A stretch of 64,000 nucleotides of DNA from Tamarix chinensis (Eukaryota > Streptophyta > Magnoliopsida > Caryophyllales > Tamaricaceae). This document shows, piece after piece, positions 47,746-60,230 of the stretch (positions within the stretch are counted from its first letter, which is position 1; each line of letters starts with the position of its first letter). Under the pieces are notes generated by a model. That model had not been told where the DNA came from. It searched no databases and saw only the letters and a program-made list of their open reading frames with translations. Location: positions 2,038,001-2,102,000 of the forward strand of contig CM060171.1 of the NCBI GenBank assembly GCA_030549775.1. The letters are read 5' to 3'. The translations under genes were made by a program, and so were the position numbers.

Positions 47746-49327
47746 AGTAAGTCTCAAATACCTACCAAATTGGTTCATATTAACTTAGATCAATCATGGT
47801 CAAAATCATAATTAAAATGTTGTAAATATATGGAAGAATTAGCACAAAAGACCCACGAGAAACACAACAGATCATAATAAAATAGGCAATTTCCAGCCAA
47901 ACCAGTCGACTAGTCTAGTTGTACCAGACCTAGACCAAAACCAAACCAGAGCACCGGTCGATGGATCTAAACAAAGACCAAACCATCCTAGCCTACAGAA
48001 AAATCAATCGATGGGTTTGACCAACCGATCGACTGGTCATGGCAACCAATCCACTAGTTCAGTCCAACTAGACAATGGGTTAATGCAAATACCAAACCAC
48101 CTTGGCTTGTAGGGATGTCATTTTATGGGTTTGACCAATCGATCCAAAACTCTAAACCATTTGATTGCCTGAAAAATCATTCGACTAGTATGGGTAAAAC
48201 ACAATATAAACTTATCAAACACACACCAAAATTTTACCACACTTTACCAAATCAATCGTAGCATGCTTCTATGTCAAAACACACATTAAATACTTGCTTC
48301 ACTCATAGACTCACATTGACACATGGTAATACACACACTTAACCAAACCATGCTCGACAATCAATTTCATGCTTAAAAATCAAGAAACTCAACAACACTT
48401 ACTTAAAAAAAATTATACCACAAGCTCATACCATGGAACACAATTAGATCATACTCGTGTAGACACTGACACATGGAACCCCAATATACCATAAAAACTT
48501 AATAATGATAAAGATAGGAATGTATTACCTTAAAGTAATTCTTCTAACACAAAACTCCCACCGGATAGCCTATCTAGCAGAACTTTAATTCCTATGATAA
48601 CCAAAGTAAAACCATTAAAAATCCTCTTCCAAAACTTCATTAAAAACTAAGAAAAACATACGAAGAAGAGAAATAAAAAACACTACATTTTGACTCAAAA
48701 TAGGGCGTTAAATAGAGGTTGAAATCTCCAACTTTTCTCAACCTTAATTCTTACTTGCTAAGGGAAAGAAAGAGAGAATTAAAACAATATTTGAAGAAGA
48801 GAAAGGAACACAATGCCTGCACAATTAAGGAAGAACTTTGGAGATGATCTCTATTTCTTAATAGATGAATTAAGAGGGGTAAATGGAAAGGTGTTAAACA
48901 CTTAGTGATATTATCACAACAAGAAAGGAGAAGAGAGCAACATTATAAGTGTGGAATGATGATAGAGCAACGGAATGAGAGGTGTAGGAGCAAGCTAGTC
49001 GACATCCTCAAGGAAAAGAGGGAGGAGACATGTAAAATACCCCAACACCCTAATTTTAGAAACTATGGTCAAATAAGGATTTAATAGAAAAATTAATAAA
49101 GTAAAATTATTGTATTAAAATAAAGGGAATTAATTAAGGTAAATTAAGAAGAAAATAATAAATATTTTAATTAGGAAAGATTAGGGTATTTTGCTAATTA
49201 AAATGGAAGTTAAGGAAAATTTATTCAAAATGGCCAAATTAATCTAAAAAGGAATTTAATTATTATTATTATTTTAAATATTATTAAATTTAAATACTCA
49301 AAAATATCAAATGCCTAAAATACCCCA

Positions 49328-50500
49328 ACCCATCCGTGTTCTCTTTCTTCCCATTTCTTTTTTTCCTTTTCTTCTTTCTCTCCTTTCTTATTTCTTTATC
49401 TCCTTTCTCATTTTCTTTCTCTTCTTCCCGCATTGGGTCTGCCTTCCTCGCAACCCTATCCCTTCCTCCCCTTTCTCCTTCAGCGCGGTCCAGCCCGCAC
49501 GCCTCACCTTCCTTTCCTTCACCCATCGCCCGCCCGGTCGACTCTTCTTTACTTTATTTTCTTTCTCCTTGGATCGCCGATCCAACCTTCTTCCTTTCCT
49601 TCTTCTTCTTCTCCCCCCCTTCGCGACCTGCAACTTCCCCCAACATGCTCCTTGATTCTCGCCGCCAAGCACGCCCACTGACCGGCCATCACTCCACTCT
49701 CTTCCATGCTAATCTACCTGCCTTTTTGACCCAACCAACCTTCCCCTCTTCTCGCGCGTCATTCCTTCTCCCCGACCCAATCACAGCATGTCATGGCAGA
49801 CTTGCACCGGCCTGCCGTCGCGGACCGGTGTGCCCTATCCTACTTTCCCCTATTCTCCCGCTCCCCTCTATTTTTATCCCCCTCATTTGGCCTTATAAAT
49901 ACCCCATAACCAGCCCCGGACACGGACTTTTTTTTGCACCCAAAAAATACCTTCTATTGTGCCACCGCCCGATCAGACGTTGTCGTTGTCGCCGCTCGAG
50001 CCACCCATGACACCACTCCCTACATCACCCTATACCAAACTATGCCACCCTCCGCCCTCAATTTGCCTTGCACGAGCCACCCCGACCGTGCAAAGTACCA
50101 TTCCCGAGCAGCCACACTTCTGTCCCCGCCACCCTTCGCACCACCCTTCGCCACCACTCCCGCCGCAGCCACCACCTCTTACACCTCCCAAACTTTCCTG
50201 CAGACCTTCCTCTACCTCCCCCTACCCTCATTTCCCCCTTCCTCCCTCTCCTCCTCCCTTTCTCCCTTTCCACCACCATCGGCCACCACAACACCGCCGC
50301 CCACGCTGTCTCCTTTGGCTGTGCCACCACCACCATTCCAACCCTCTTCACCTAGGCATCCACCACCACCCCAACTTCCACCCTCATTCCCCCTATCCTA
50401 TCCCTAGCACTCAACTATCTCTCTTTTCTCCCCTTTTTTACGCCATCGTCTCCGCCGCCGTCAATGCCGCCAATCACCACCAACCCTAGGCGGTACCCCA
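49328..50500 (+). repeat. Pyrimidine-rich zone of LTR B with TATA-like box
   Basis: C/T-rich low-complexity DNA giving long Pro/Ser/Leu frames on the plus strand without recognisable domains. At 49891-49902 CCTTATAAATAC forms a good TATA box, followed about 30 bases on by a CACGGAC stretch, so this may be the LTR promoter. Confidence 0.6.
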
Positions 50501-50559
50501 ACTCCTCTCAACCCTTAAACCCTAATTATGCAAGCCTTATCCATTTTTACTTGTATTTA

Positions 50560-50736
50560 TATTGTTATTATGTATTATTACTATTACTATTACTATTACT
50601 ATTATTCATTTTTATTATTTATCATACTTATTATTATTTATAGTCTCAGAATATTGTATTATTATTATTATTATTATTAAGGGGTCGAACCCTGTTTACT
50701 ATTAATTCGACTCTTATTGTTATTATTATTAATTAT

Positions 50737-50776
<40 letters not shown>

Positions 50777-51101
50777 TACTACTACTACTATTATTCATAT
50801 GTATTATTATCCACCATGGTTATTATTGTTTTCAGCCTCGAGATACTAGTATTATTAATGGGGGGCCGAAGCCCTATTTTAATATATATTTCGAATATTA
50901 TTGTTATTATTATTATTACCAATATTATTATGGTACAACTATTCAAACCATTATATTATCACTACTTCAAATCTTATTATTAATATCTTTACCCTTAGCA
51001 ATATTAGTATTTTGTTAGTATTAATTTTATTATATTATTATTTTATCCCTAACCCTATTATTAGCCTCAGCCTTAAAAATATTATGGTTTCTATTACTAT
51101 G

Positions 51102-51178
<77 letters not shown>

Positions 51179-51200
51179 TATTATTATTATTACTACTACT
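50560..51200 (+). repeat. (ATT/TAT)n microsatellites in LTR B
   Basis: Several trinucleotide runs: about 50657-50680, 50735-50776 and the longest, nearly pure, at 51103-51172, with ACT/TAC variants at the edges. They code for Tyr or Ile strings by chance only. Confidence 0.85.
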
Positions 51201-51446
51201 GTTTTTGCTATATCTAGTGTTAGTGCTATTATTAGAGGAAATAAAGTTATTAGAGTTAATAATATAAATATGGCTATAAATATTTTAGAAAAAACCTATT
51301 TTTCACTTGTAAAGTTTCATTTAATAATATTAACCCTAATCTTAGGTAGGAGGGAAACTAATCCTTAGTTTTTCCCTCTTACAGGTGAAACTAGTCAAAA
51401 CCTTAAGGAGGCGTGGGAGAATACTCCAAGACCGGTGACGTGCTAG

Positions 51447-54400
51447 TGTAATACCCCGTATTTTTGAAATCTAATTTTATTCGGTTTAATGATTTTATTA
51501 GCGTAATTTGATGTAAATATTTAATTATTTTACTTTCGATTCGTTTTATGGATTTATCGACAATTTTGACTTCATATTTGAATTTAATTAATCGTTGTCG
51601 TTGCGGACCATTCTAGATAAATTCATTCACGACCATGATTTTATTATATTCATATGATTTCGATTTTCGGTTAAAAATATGTAATTTCGTTCTATCTCGT
51701 ATTTTGATTTTTAATATTTTAGAGTCATTCTCGATTATAACTTCGTCGTATGATTACAACTTTATTTTGGAGTTATATTTCGTTAACGAAATATATTATT
51801 TAAATTATAGAATTTCTATTTAACTAGTTAAATTTATTTTAATAATTTTATCCGTAGAAAATATTTCCGACTTTAAATTTATTCATTTCCAAAATCGTTA
51901 AGATTTTCAGAAAGTTTTAAATTAAAAAGATTTTCGAACCTTATTTATGAATTTCTTTTCGAAATTAATTTTCTTTCGTTTTACCCTTTTTGGTTTGCAG
52001 AAAACCGATTTAGGAAATTATTTAAATTAGTCTCGGTTTATTAGAATTTGACTTAAATATTTTCTTATATGTTTTTAAATATTATTTCGGGGTCTTCTAA
52101 TGTATTTCCGTAAATAATATAGATATTTGTGTTCGTTGGTAAATTCTTCCGAAATTATTTATATAGCTCTTTTATTAATTTTAAGCCTTCGGATCCTTTC
52201 GAAATAAATTTTCGTTAAATAAATTTTAAATAAAATTCTTCCAATAATAATTTTTGATATTTAGTATTTTATTTTGTACTTGTATTTGTAAAAAAAAAGG
52301 ACCAAACCCCAACGCTACCTGACCCCCCATCTTCTTTTCCTTTCTCTTCTTTTCTTCGATTCTCTTCCCTTTCCCGACTTGCTCCCTGTTCCAGCCACCC
52401 CGCCAGTCGACCGCCACTGGAGACGCCGCAGCAAGCAACCAGTAGCAATTGCAACAGCCGTCGAATCTAGCGCTGCAGCAGCAGCGAAAAGCAACGACGA
52501 GCCGCGCTAGTTGTGTCGCCGTCTGGCCACGGCGAGATCAGGTGATGGATGGAGAGTTATCGCCGACCTCCGGCGAAGCTTCTCCGGCCTTCCCTTGTTC
52601 CGATTTGTTGATTTTCGTTTGGTATAAATTTCTGAAAACCCTAATATTGATTTGATTAATTGAGTATGAATTAGCTTATGAAAAGCTAAATTGATTGTTT
52701 AATTATGTATATATATATGTTGTATGATTGATTTAGAGTGGTTGATTGCAGTGTATTTGAATGATTTGTGAAAATCAAATTGTTGGCTGGGTTATGCCCG
52801 AATTTTTTGGATTTGCCCTATTTAGCTATTTTGGATAAATTGATTATACAATACGTTTTAAAATGTATCTAATTTCATTTCGGAACCATCAATTTGAGAA
52901 ATTTATGCGGAATCATTCGGAATTTGATTCATAGGTCAAAATTCGTGTGTAATGAAATTGGGTCGCATAAATTTAGTCGTTCTGCTCAATTGATTTTATA
53001 ATATTGTTTGAAATGTATTTAATTTCATATCGGAAGTGTTGATATGGAAAAATTGTGCGCAATTAATCGGAATTGAATTTTTTGGTCAAAACTCTTGCGT
53101 GTAATTAGGTCATTTTATTCAATTGATTATATAATTTACATTAGAATACATTTAATTACATTTCCAAACCGTTAATTTATATATTTTAGCAAGAATTGAT
53201 CGGATTTATATTCCAGGCTCAAAAATCCTAATTGTGCTAAATTAGGTATTTCTTTTATTGGTTTTGATCAATTGATTATATGATATATTATAAAATGTGT
53301 TTAATTGCATTTCTAAACATTAAATTAAATTAATAGAATTCAACCAAATTATATTTTCGGGCCTAAAATCCTGGATTTCAAGTGAACCTATGAAATTGAT
53401 CATTTGTATAGTTGTTTTTTTTTTTCTAAAAATTGAATTTATAGAAATAGTTGAAATAGTCTTAATTTCAATCTAACACTTTTAATTGGAATTAATTGAT
53501 TTGAATTATTCGAGTTTGTGTCTTGGGTTGTGAAACCCTAATTTCGGAAACCGATAGTCTTAAATTGGCTACTCGGAAGATTATTTTTGTTGAAATTGAT
53601 TATCTACATTTATTTAAAATTTATTTGATCGTACTATTAATCTGTCAAATTGAGATAATAAAAATTAATTAGTTGGTTCGTGGTTCGGGCATTAAAAACC
53701 TTTATTTTGGGAGATGATTTTATGAAATTGATTATGCTATGCTTCTTTTCCTAATTGATTTCCAGCTTTGATTTTAAATCATTTGAATTACGTTTTTACC
53801 TTATCAGGTTGGATTTGGTTTTATACAAATGGTTGGTTTGTTTTTTGGGTTGTAAAACCTAACTAGTAAATCATTTTCGAGAAAATAACTTATCTTCTAT
53901 TGTCATTTCCTTAACTTCCAAATCAATTTAAAATACTTTAAGTGATAGGTATTTAACCCAATTTGAGTAATATTCAATCTTAAATCTTAATAGAGTTATG
54001 CTCTTGAGTCCTAGGTTTTGGACAAGTTTTCCAATAAAAATTGTTTGTGTCTCTTTGTGTGGATTTAATTATAATAATTGAATTATTGATCGATAGGATA
54101 GTTTATAACTTATTTTTCGATTTCTATCGACAATCTATGAAAGCATTATTGTGGATCCTCGAGCTAGTGATCTATCTCTCCCTCTTATCTTGCTTAGCTA
54201 GCTTCGGATTTAGGTAAGTCTCTACTTACCTCCACTTATGGGTGTTTTGTGAGGATGGACCGTTGTGCATGTGTGTTAAGAGGTGAAAGTGTGTGACTCA
54301 CATGGGTCGGTATGTCAAACGTGTAATATGCCTTGTATGATGCCTTGTATAATCATGAGGTTTAAGTAATTTATACTTTGGCTTATTGTTGAGCATATTA

Positions 54401-56010
54401 GGGTAAAAACATGCATGATAGGACTATTTGACTCTTTTGAGGAGGATGAATGTGCTTACACGTGTCGGAATAGGATTACATTTTCTATTTAGGAGTATGA
54501 TTGAGTAAAAGAGCATGTTACAAGTATGATTAAGAAACAAAGCATGTTAAGGTTGTTACCTTCAAGTAAGGATAAGTGAAAGATATGTTAAAGATCATAA
54601 TATATATATCTTGATTAATTAACTGGAAATCATCTTAATGTGTGGTTTCAATTAATTGCCAAGAGATGGAGCACACTTTATGGTTTTCTAGCTACATGGT
54701 GCATTATGAGATGATATGAATGAGTGTTGATAATTTAATGCCTCTTTTAGCGTAATAAGGCGTTGAATGTGTTTGAATCGTGGCTCAGGGCTGAGCATGT
54801 CCCTGAGTAATGCTAGGGGATGGACATGTCCCTGAGTAATGTCCGAGGCTGAGCATGTCCATAAGTAATGCTCGGGGCTGGACATGTCCTTAAGTAATGT
54901 CTGTGGGGCTAAATGCTCGATTGATTTGGTTTGGCATTGCCTATAAATGCCCAATTGGTTTGGTTTGGTTTGGCATGGCATTGCCCATAAATGCCCGCTT
55001 GGTAAATGACTGATTGGTTTGGTTTGGCATTGCCCATAAATGCCTGCTTGGTAAATGCCCGATTGGCTTGGTTTGGTTTGGCGTTGTCCAAAAATGCCCG
55101 ATTGGTTAGTTTAACATTGCCCATAAAATACCCGGTTGGTTTATCTGAATCTCTTACTGGGTTAAGATGTTTGCATCCGAAATTATGTGGCCATGTAATG
55201 AGTTGTCAATGATATGGATTATTCCTACTTGAGGCGCATGAGCTACTTTATATTTGCGTCATTCCACACTTACATGTTTAAATAGGATATTATATATGTT
55301 TCGCATGTTATTATATGTGTATGGTAGGATTTATGATGTGGGTATTGAGTATGCATAATATTGTATCAACATAATGCACCATGATTTAAAATTCACTTGA
55401 TGTTATAGCTTACGTCTCTCCCATAAGATAGGGTGGTGGGATTTACTCAGTATTGGACCTGTATTGATACAACCTTTGTTGAATGGGTCATGTGATGATC
55501 CACTGATGGTGGGGAGCAGACGTCTTGTGCAGGTTTGAGATCGGTATTGTATTTGGGTGGAAGGCTTGGTTTGAGAAAGTAGGCAATCCAGAATTTGATC
55601 CATCAGGATTTGTCTTGTTTAACCGCATTTATTTTTGGAAGTTACAAGTGTTGTATTTAAAATTTCAAGGGCTTTGTAATTGACTTTTAATTTCTCGTAC
55701 GTACTCTGATACGCTTTTAAAATCCAGGTTTATTTTACAGGTTCCGCTGATTCATTCAGCGATGATTTTGTTTAGTGAAAATATTCACTTGCCATCTGCA
55801 TGTGGATATCTCCTTGTGGGAATACATCCTCACGACATAGATGTTGTTTGAAAATTTGTTTGACAGGTTTTAGCCTTGCATCTAACGTGAGATAGACGAT
55901 GGACATTTATCTTGTGTTAGATGTAGCGGTAACATTCCCCAAATTCTATTTTAGCTTCCGCTTTATTCTTAAAAATATATATTTCAGGAGTGGATTTTGG
56001 GGGTGTTACA
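51447..56010 (+). mobile_element. Innermost large solo LTR (LTR C) with perfect 5-bp TSD
   Basis: Starts TGTAATACCCCG and ends GGGGGTGTTACA. The flanks 51442-51446 and 56011-56015 are both GCTAG. 4564 bp with no internal coding region, so a solo LTR. It carries a short pyrimidine-rich zone (52290-52600), many AATTGATT words (52690-53960), and private tandem repeats at 54780-55130. Only its terminal 90 bases resemble LTRs A, B and D, so it is a different subfamily. Confidence 0.88.
54780..55130 (+). repeat. Two tandem repeat types in LTR C
   Basis: First type (54780-54905): alternating GAGCATGTCC and GGACATGTCC followed by (C/T)(T/A)(A/G)AGTAATG, four copies of about 30 bases. Second type (54910-55130): GATTGGTTTGGTTTGGCATTGCCCATAAATGCC-like copies of about 60 bases, at least four, followed by CTTGGTAAATG in some. 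Confidence 0.75.
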
Positions 56011-56379
56011 GCTAGATAATGATGTACCTTATATGTGTTATGTGCCTTATATGCCTTGAATGTCATGTATCATGATATGTTATGTATCTTATGCTTATCG
56101 TTATAACTATTTTATGTATAGTGTAGCTTGGAGTCGACATATGCTCATGTGTTATCTTATGGCATGTGTATAATATGTATATGATGTGATGTGTTGTGGC
56201 CTTTTAGGACATGCATGCTAGGATATGTAATGTGATGATATAGGGTGAAAAGCATGAAAAGGAAAAATGGGGAAGTAAGTTGACCAAAGGGAAATAAGTT
56301 GACCAAGGGATGTGGGATTGACCTAAACATCCCATGATCCATGAGAGGAAGAATAAAAGGGGACTTAAAGCAAAATAAA

Positions 56380-56570
56380 GTGGATGAACTTTGCATGGAG
56401 AATATAGGGTTGCATGGGAGAATCTAGGATTTGCATGGGAGACTCTAGAGTTTTTCATGGGAGAATCTAGGGTTTTGCGTGGGAAAATCTAGGTTTTGTA
56501 TGGGAGAATCTAGGGTTTTGCATGGGAGTTTTAGGGTTGTGCATGAAAACTTTGAGGGTTTGCATGAGAT
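56380..56570 (+). repeat. ~28-bp repeats with TAGGGTTT words in LTR B
   Basis: About seven copies of GCATGGGAGAATCTAGGGTTTT-like units. The TAGGGTTT core equals the plant telobox read on the other strand. One and a half related units occur in LTR A at 3868-3950. Confidence 0.7.
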
Positions 56571-57329
56571 GAATAGATAATGCATGGGAGTGGACTTCAC
56601 ATGTGGAAAGTTGCCTTGGGGTGTGAGGAAGGTAATGGAATAGTTGTTTAGGTGATTGGGGGCTTTGGGTGAAAAATAGTACGTGGAACAGTATAAGGGT
56701 ACATAAGAAACCCTAATTTGAAAAGGTGTAAAATGGAAAAATAAATGAGGGTGAGTGGAGTATGAGATGAGGATGGAGGATTGCCATGTGTGGGGCGAGG
56801 ATGGGTATCATGGAAAAATAAGAGTGAAGGTAAGAAATGGAGGGGTGACTTGTGGAAAGGAGGATGCTAGGGTTTGGTGTGGCCAGCTAGGATTTGGTGT
56901 AGTCACCTAGGGTTTCGTGGTTATACGTGTATTTGGAGAGTAAGGTAAGATGATGAGGGTTGAATCTATGGGTTGTGATGTGTGGGTGTTAAATCAATAT
57001 GGGTTATGTGAGGTAGAGAAGAATAGGCCATATAGGCCCAAATTAGGGTTTTCTAGAGAAAATCTTAGGGAAGACTGTGAATGGGCTTAGTGGTGTTAGG
57101 CAGTGGGCCTTGACCCACATACACATGGGTTGGCCCTCCAGTGTAAGTAGTGGAATAAGGAAAGGATTTTGGGGCGAGTTAAGGGGTGTAGAAGTCTCAA
57201 GTTATGGGACAGACCCTCTTAGGATGATAAGTGTAGATGGAGTTAGTCACCCATGTCTAGGGTGAAACTTGTTGAATAAGACACGGTAAAATATTAAGCA
57301 TATAAAAAGGAAGATTATTGAGCTGGGTC

Positions 57330-57680
57330 TAGACCGATCCATGGGCATAATAGTGGCCTGGTGCCGAGGTGCCCTAGAGACCGATCCACCAGCATATAAT
57401 AATGGTTAGCTACCTTTTGTCCTATAAGTGACCGCTCCATCAGCTATAATAGTAAGGGATCTCGAGCTCAATAAACCAAACCCTAAGTTTGATATGACAC
57501 ATAAAAGACACTAAGTACTTATAGTGGAATACCATAAGAGTCGGGGTTAGACTGATCCACCAACATGATAGTGCCCAGGAGTATTTTTCCCTTGAGACCG
57601 ATCAACCGGCATATAATAGTGGCTAGGTGTGTTTTGCCTTGCAAGTGGCCGATCCACCGACTATAATAGTGGGGTTCCCG
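57330..57680 (+). repeat. Two blocks of three CCAC/GTGG repeats in LTR B
   Basis: Copies of (A/G)CCGATCCACCGGC...ATAATAGTGG lie near 57344, 57391, 57433 and again near 57556, 57599, 57650. The second block repeats the order and spacing of the first, so a ~210-bp segment was duplicated. LTR A has one such block. Confidence 0.75.
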
Positions 57681-59004
57681 CACTCGTATGGATTAATAAA
57701 GAGTATGTGTGAAATGAGTATATTGTTAAGAGAACTAAAGAACAAGTTTATCTAGAATGTAATCCAGCCTTTATTATCTGTATTATTGTATGTTGCCTAT
57801 ATGATCATGTTATGTTGTATGCTTTGCATGTTTGGCCTTAGAGCATGGTTACCTTGCTCAGTTTGTAGCGTACTGACCACCTGTTTCATGGGCGCTGCTA
57901 ATTTCCACAAGTAGAGGACCCACCTGAGTTTGTGCAGGTAAAAGATGGTATCTTTGATGCCTACGATACTTACGAGTCTTCGGGCGGGGCCGAGAGTTGA
58001 GCCTAGACTTGGCTCGGGGATCGAGAGTAACTTGGCCAGATTATATCTTTCATTCATTTTAATTTGTATCACCTTATTTTAGCCTTGTTTTATCACATTG
58101 TACTTCCTGTTTCTTTAGAAACTTTAATTATATACTCCTTTGGATTGTAAATCTTTTATGCGTACTTTAATTTTCCATGTTATGAACTTTCTAGTTCTTT
58201 TATGAATTCTTGGTTTAAGTTTTGACTTAAGTTTGACGATAATCCTTTTTAGCCTTATCACTTGGTACTGGAACGGTAGGAATGAACCGGTCTGGTACTA
58301 AATATGGTGGTAATATCTCAAAAATTCATGGTTTTGTTATTTCACTTCCATTAAATTATTTTATTAAACGAAATTTTCTAGTAGTGAATTTTGGGGGTGT
58401 TACAAAATGTGAGGTTAAGTGTGGGTAAGACAAGAAGTGAAGGATGACTTGATGGGGTGGTGAGGGGCTGAGTGCAATCAGAGATGGGTATACAGGTGAG
58501 TTGGTAAGTCAGGGGAGAGTGCTTAAAGTCAAAAATCACTACCCTAGGTGCCAGAAGATAGAAGGAGAGGTGAGGGAAAAGGAGAAGGGAGGCTTGCCTC
58601 CAAAAGTGGCTTTTGAGGAAACTTTTGCTAATTAAAATCATGTAATTGTCTAATTAACATGAAAATAATACCAGAATACTAAAACATGTTTATTAGCATA
58701 ATTAAACGTAAATAATAATTTTCATAATTATTGGAGAGAAATTCAAATCAAAATCAGAAATGGATCTAAAATCGTAAGCAAACTAGTCGATTGGTTTGGG
58801 CAAATCATTCGACTGGATTGTCGAGAACAACAATATAAAATTTTCCAGCGCACCAATCGATTAGTTATGTAAATCAATCGATTGATACGCCTAAAGTTCA
58901 TATTTTTATTAAAATTTCAAGCCCATTTTAAAATCAAAACTCACTTATTTTATATCAACATAATTCCATATGCAATTTGAAGCATTTTGGAATGAGGTAT
59001 TACA

Positions 59005-59592
59005 GTCACCCCCTTCAAGCACAACGTGGGGTTGAGACCAACGCGAATCTTAGACTGAAAGAACTAGAATAAGGGGTATCCAATGCTCTTTGTAAATATA
59101 TATGCAATCTCTAAGTGATACAGGATGAATTGAGTCGACAACTTTGAGGATGAGACAAGTTTTTGAATAAAATGATAGTCGATGTTGGTATGTTTTGCAC
59201 GTCTGTGAGCAACGGGATTTTGACACAAAAAAATTGCTCTTTGTCATCACAAAGAAGTATAGGGGGTTAATAGGTCACACACAAAGCCCTAGTAATAAAT
59301 ATGTCACCTAAATAAGCTCAGTAGCAGTATTAGCCATGGCACGGTACTCAGATTCACAACTCAAGCCAGTGACAATCGGTTGTTTCTTCGCACTCCAAGA
59401 AACAAGTTTTCCACCAATATAAATAGCATAGCCACAGGTAGACTGACGAGTTTTAATATAGCAAGCCCAATTAGCATCGGAGTATCCAAAGATATTAGTG
59501 GTAGCACGTCGAGTGAAAGTGAAACCAAAGGATAAAGTCCCTTTCATATACCACAAAATACACTTAACCGCATCAAAGTGGTTAACCATAGG
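59005..59592 (-). pseudogene. Ty1/copia RNase H and C-terminal remnant
   Basis: Minus-strand reading of 59589-59308 gives DANWACYIKTRQSTCGYA, LVSWSAKKQP and CESEYRAMANTATEL, the copia RNase H signature. Frameshifted text continues through the C-terminal part to LNPTLCLKGV at about 59020, followed by a GAAGGGGGTGAC purine tract and the start of LTR D. Upstream RT is missing: similarity stops at about 59592. Confidence 0.85.
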
Positions 59593-60230
59593 TTCTTAAA
59601 TGAGTTAAATAAAAAATATTTAATTATTGTCCAATATTTAGAATTACCAATTGAATATAATGTAATTTAATACTCAAATCAAATCATTAGATCATATTTG
59701 TTCATATTAGATCAATTTTTTATCCAATACTTTTCAATTGTAGCTAGCTCAATTTTTTTGGATATCCAACTGATTATTTGTTATCCGATACGAAACTCTA
59801 GATATCTGAAGTGTCTGATATTTTTTTTTAATATCCAATCTTTCAAATATCGAAGATTTTTTGTCTGATATCCGATTCATAAACACTCCTATGTACTAAG
59901 ATAACCATGGTTGGTGGTCAAAGATTATGAGGAAAATGAAGAGGGATAAATAAGATAGCTCATGAGCCAACCACAAGCAAAACCAAAGGCGGAGGAGACA
60001 CAAGGCTGAAGAATAGCCACCGCAAACCATCGTTATCACTTCTTAAAAAATGGCATTGATAATGATGGTGAGGAGCTATCCTACTCGATAATAGAGAAAC
60101 AACATACAGAGAACAAGCTAGCCATAAGTGATAGTGAAGTTAGATAATAAAGGAATGCTATGATTTTGTAAAAGAAACATAGGAGATAGAGAGTAAAAGA
60201 AAGAGGGGGACTAGAAAGAGAGGTGAACAG
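59593..60230. other. AT-rich intergenic DNA
   Basis: No coding similarity. Repeated GATATCCGAT/GATATCTGAAG words at about 59750-59880 suggest a small local repeat. Otherwise nothing recognised. Confidence 0.45.

Larger units (their letters stand above)
49031..58404 (+). mobile_element. Second large LTR (LTR B), inserted in LTR D, itself split by LTR C
   Basis: Starts TGTAAAATACCCC at 49031 and ends GGGGGTGTTACA at 58404. Own sequence is 49031-51446 plus 56016-58404, about 4.8 kb. Same family as LTR A: both have the pyrimidine-rich zone, the GATCCACCGGC repeats, and an end reading CACTTGGTACTGGA...GGTCTGGTACTAA followed by the terminal module. A clean duplication is not visible (AGACA against AAATG). 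If the start is read two bases in, ACATG against AAATG would be an eroded match. Confidence 0.75.
46314..59004 (-). mobile_element. Outer large LTR on minus strand (LTR D), split by nested LTRs
   Basis: On the minus strand it starts TGTAATACCTC at 59004 and ends with GGTGTTAAAA at 46314 (expected TGTTACA, CA end mutated). Its own sequence is 58405-59004 plus 46314-49030, about 3.3 kb. Its last ~90 bases carry GCGGTAACATTCC and GCTTCCGC, the module shared by the other large LTRs. Flanks ATCAT and GTCAC match at 3 of 5 positions, with transitions at the others, so the duplication is doubtful. It may instead be the 3' LTR of the copia remnant that abuts it at 59005. Confidence 0.65.

Noticed and set aside
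49290..50489. ORFs of 114-224 codons on the plus strand in LTR B
   Set aside because: Low-complexity pyrimidine tract inside a solo LTR; overlapping frames equally open.
50717..51368. ORFs with Tyr or Ile runs
   Set aside because: Pure product of ATT/TAT microsatellites.
54688..55212. ORFs reading KPNQ or WFGLALP repeats
   Set aside because: Generated by the tandem repeats of LTR C, no independent evidence of coding.
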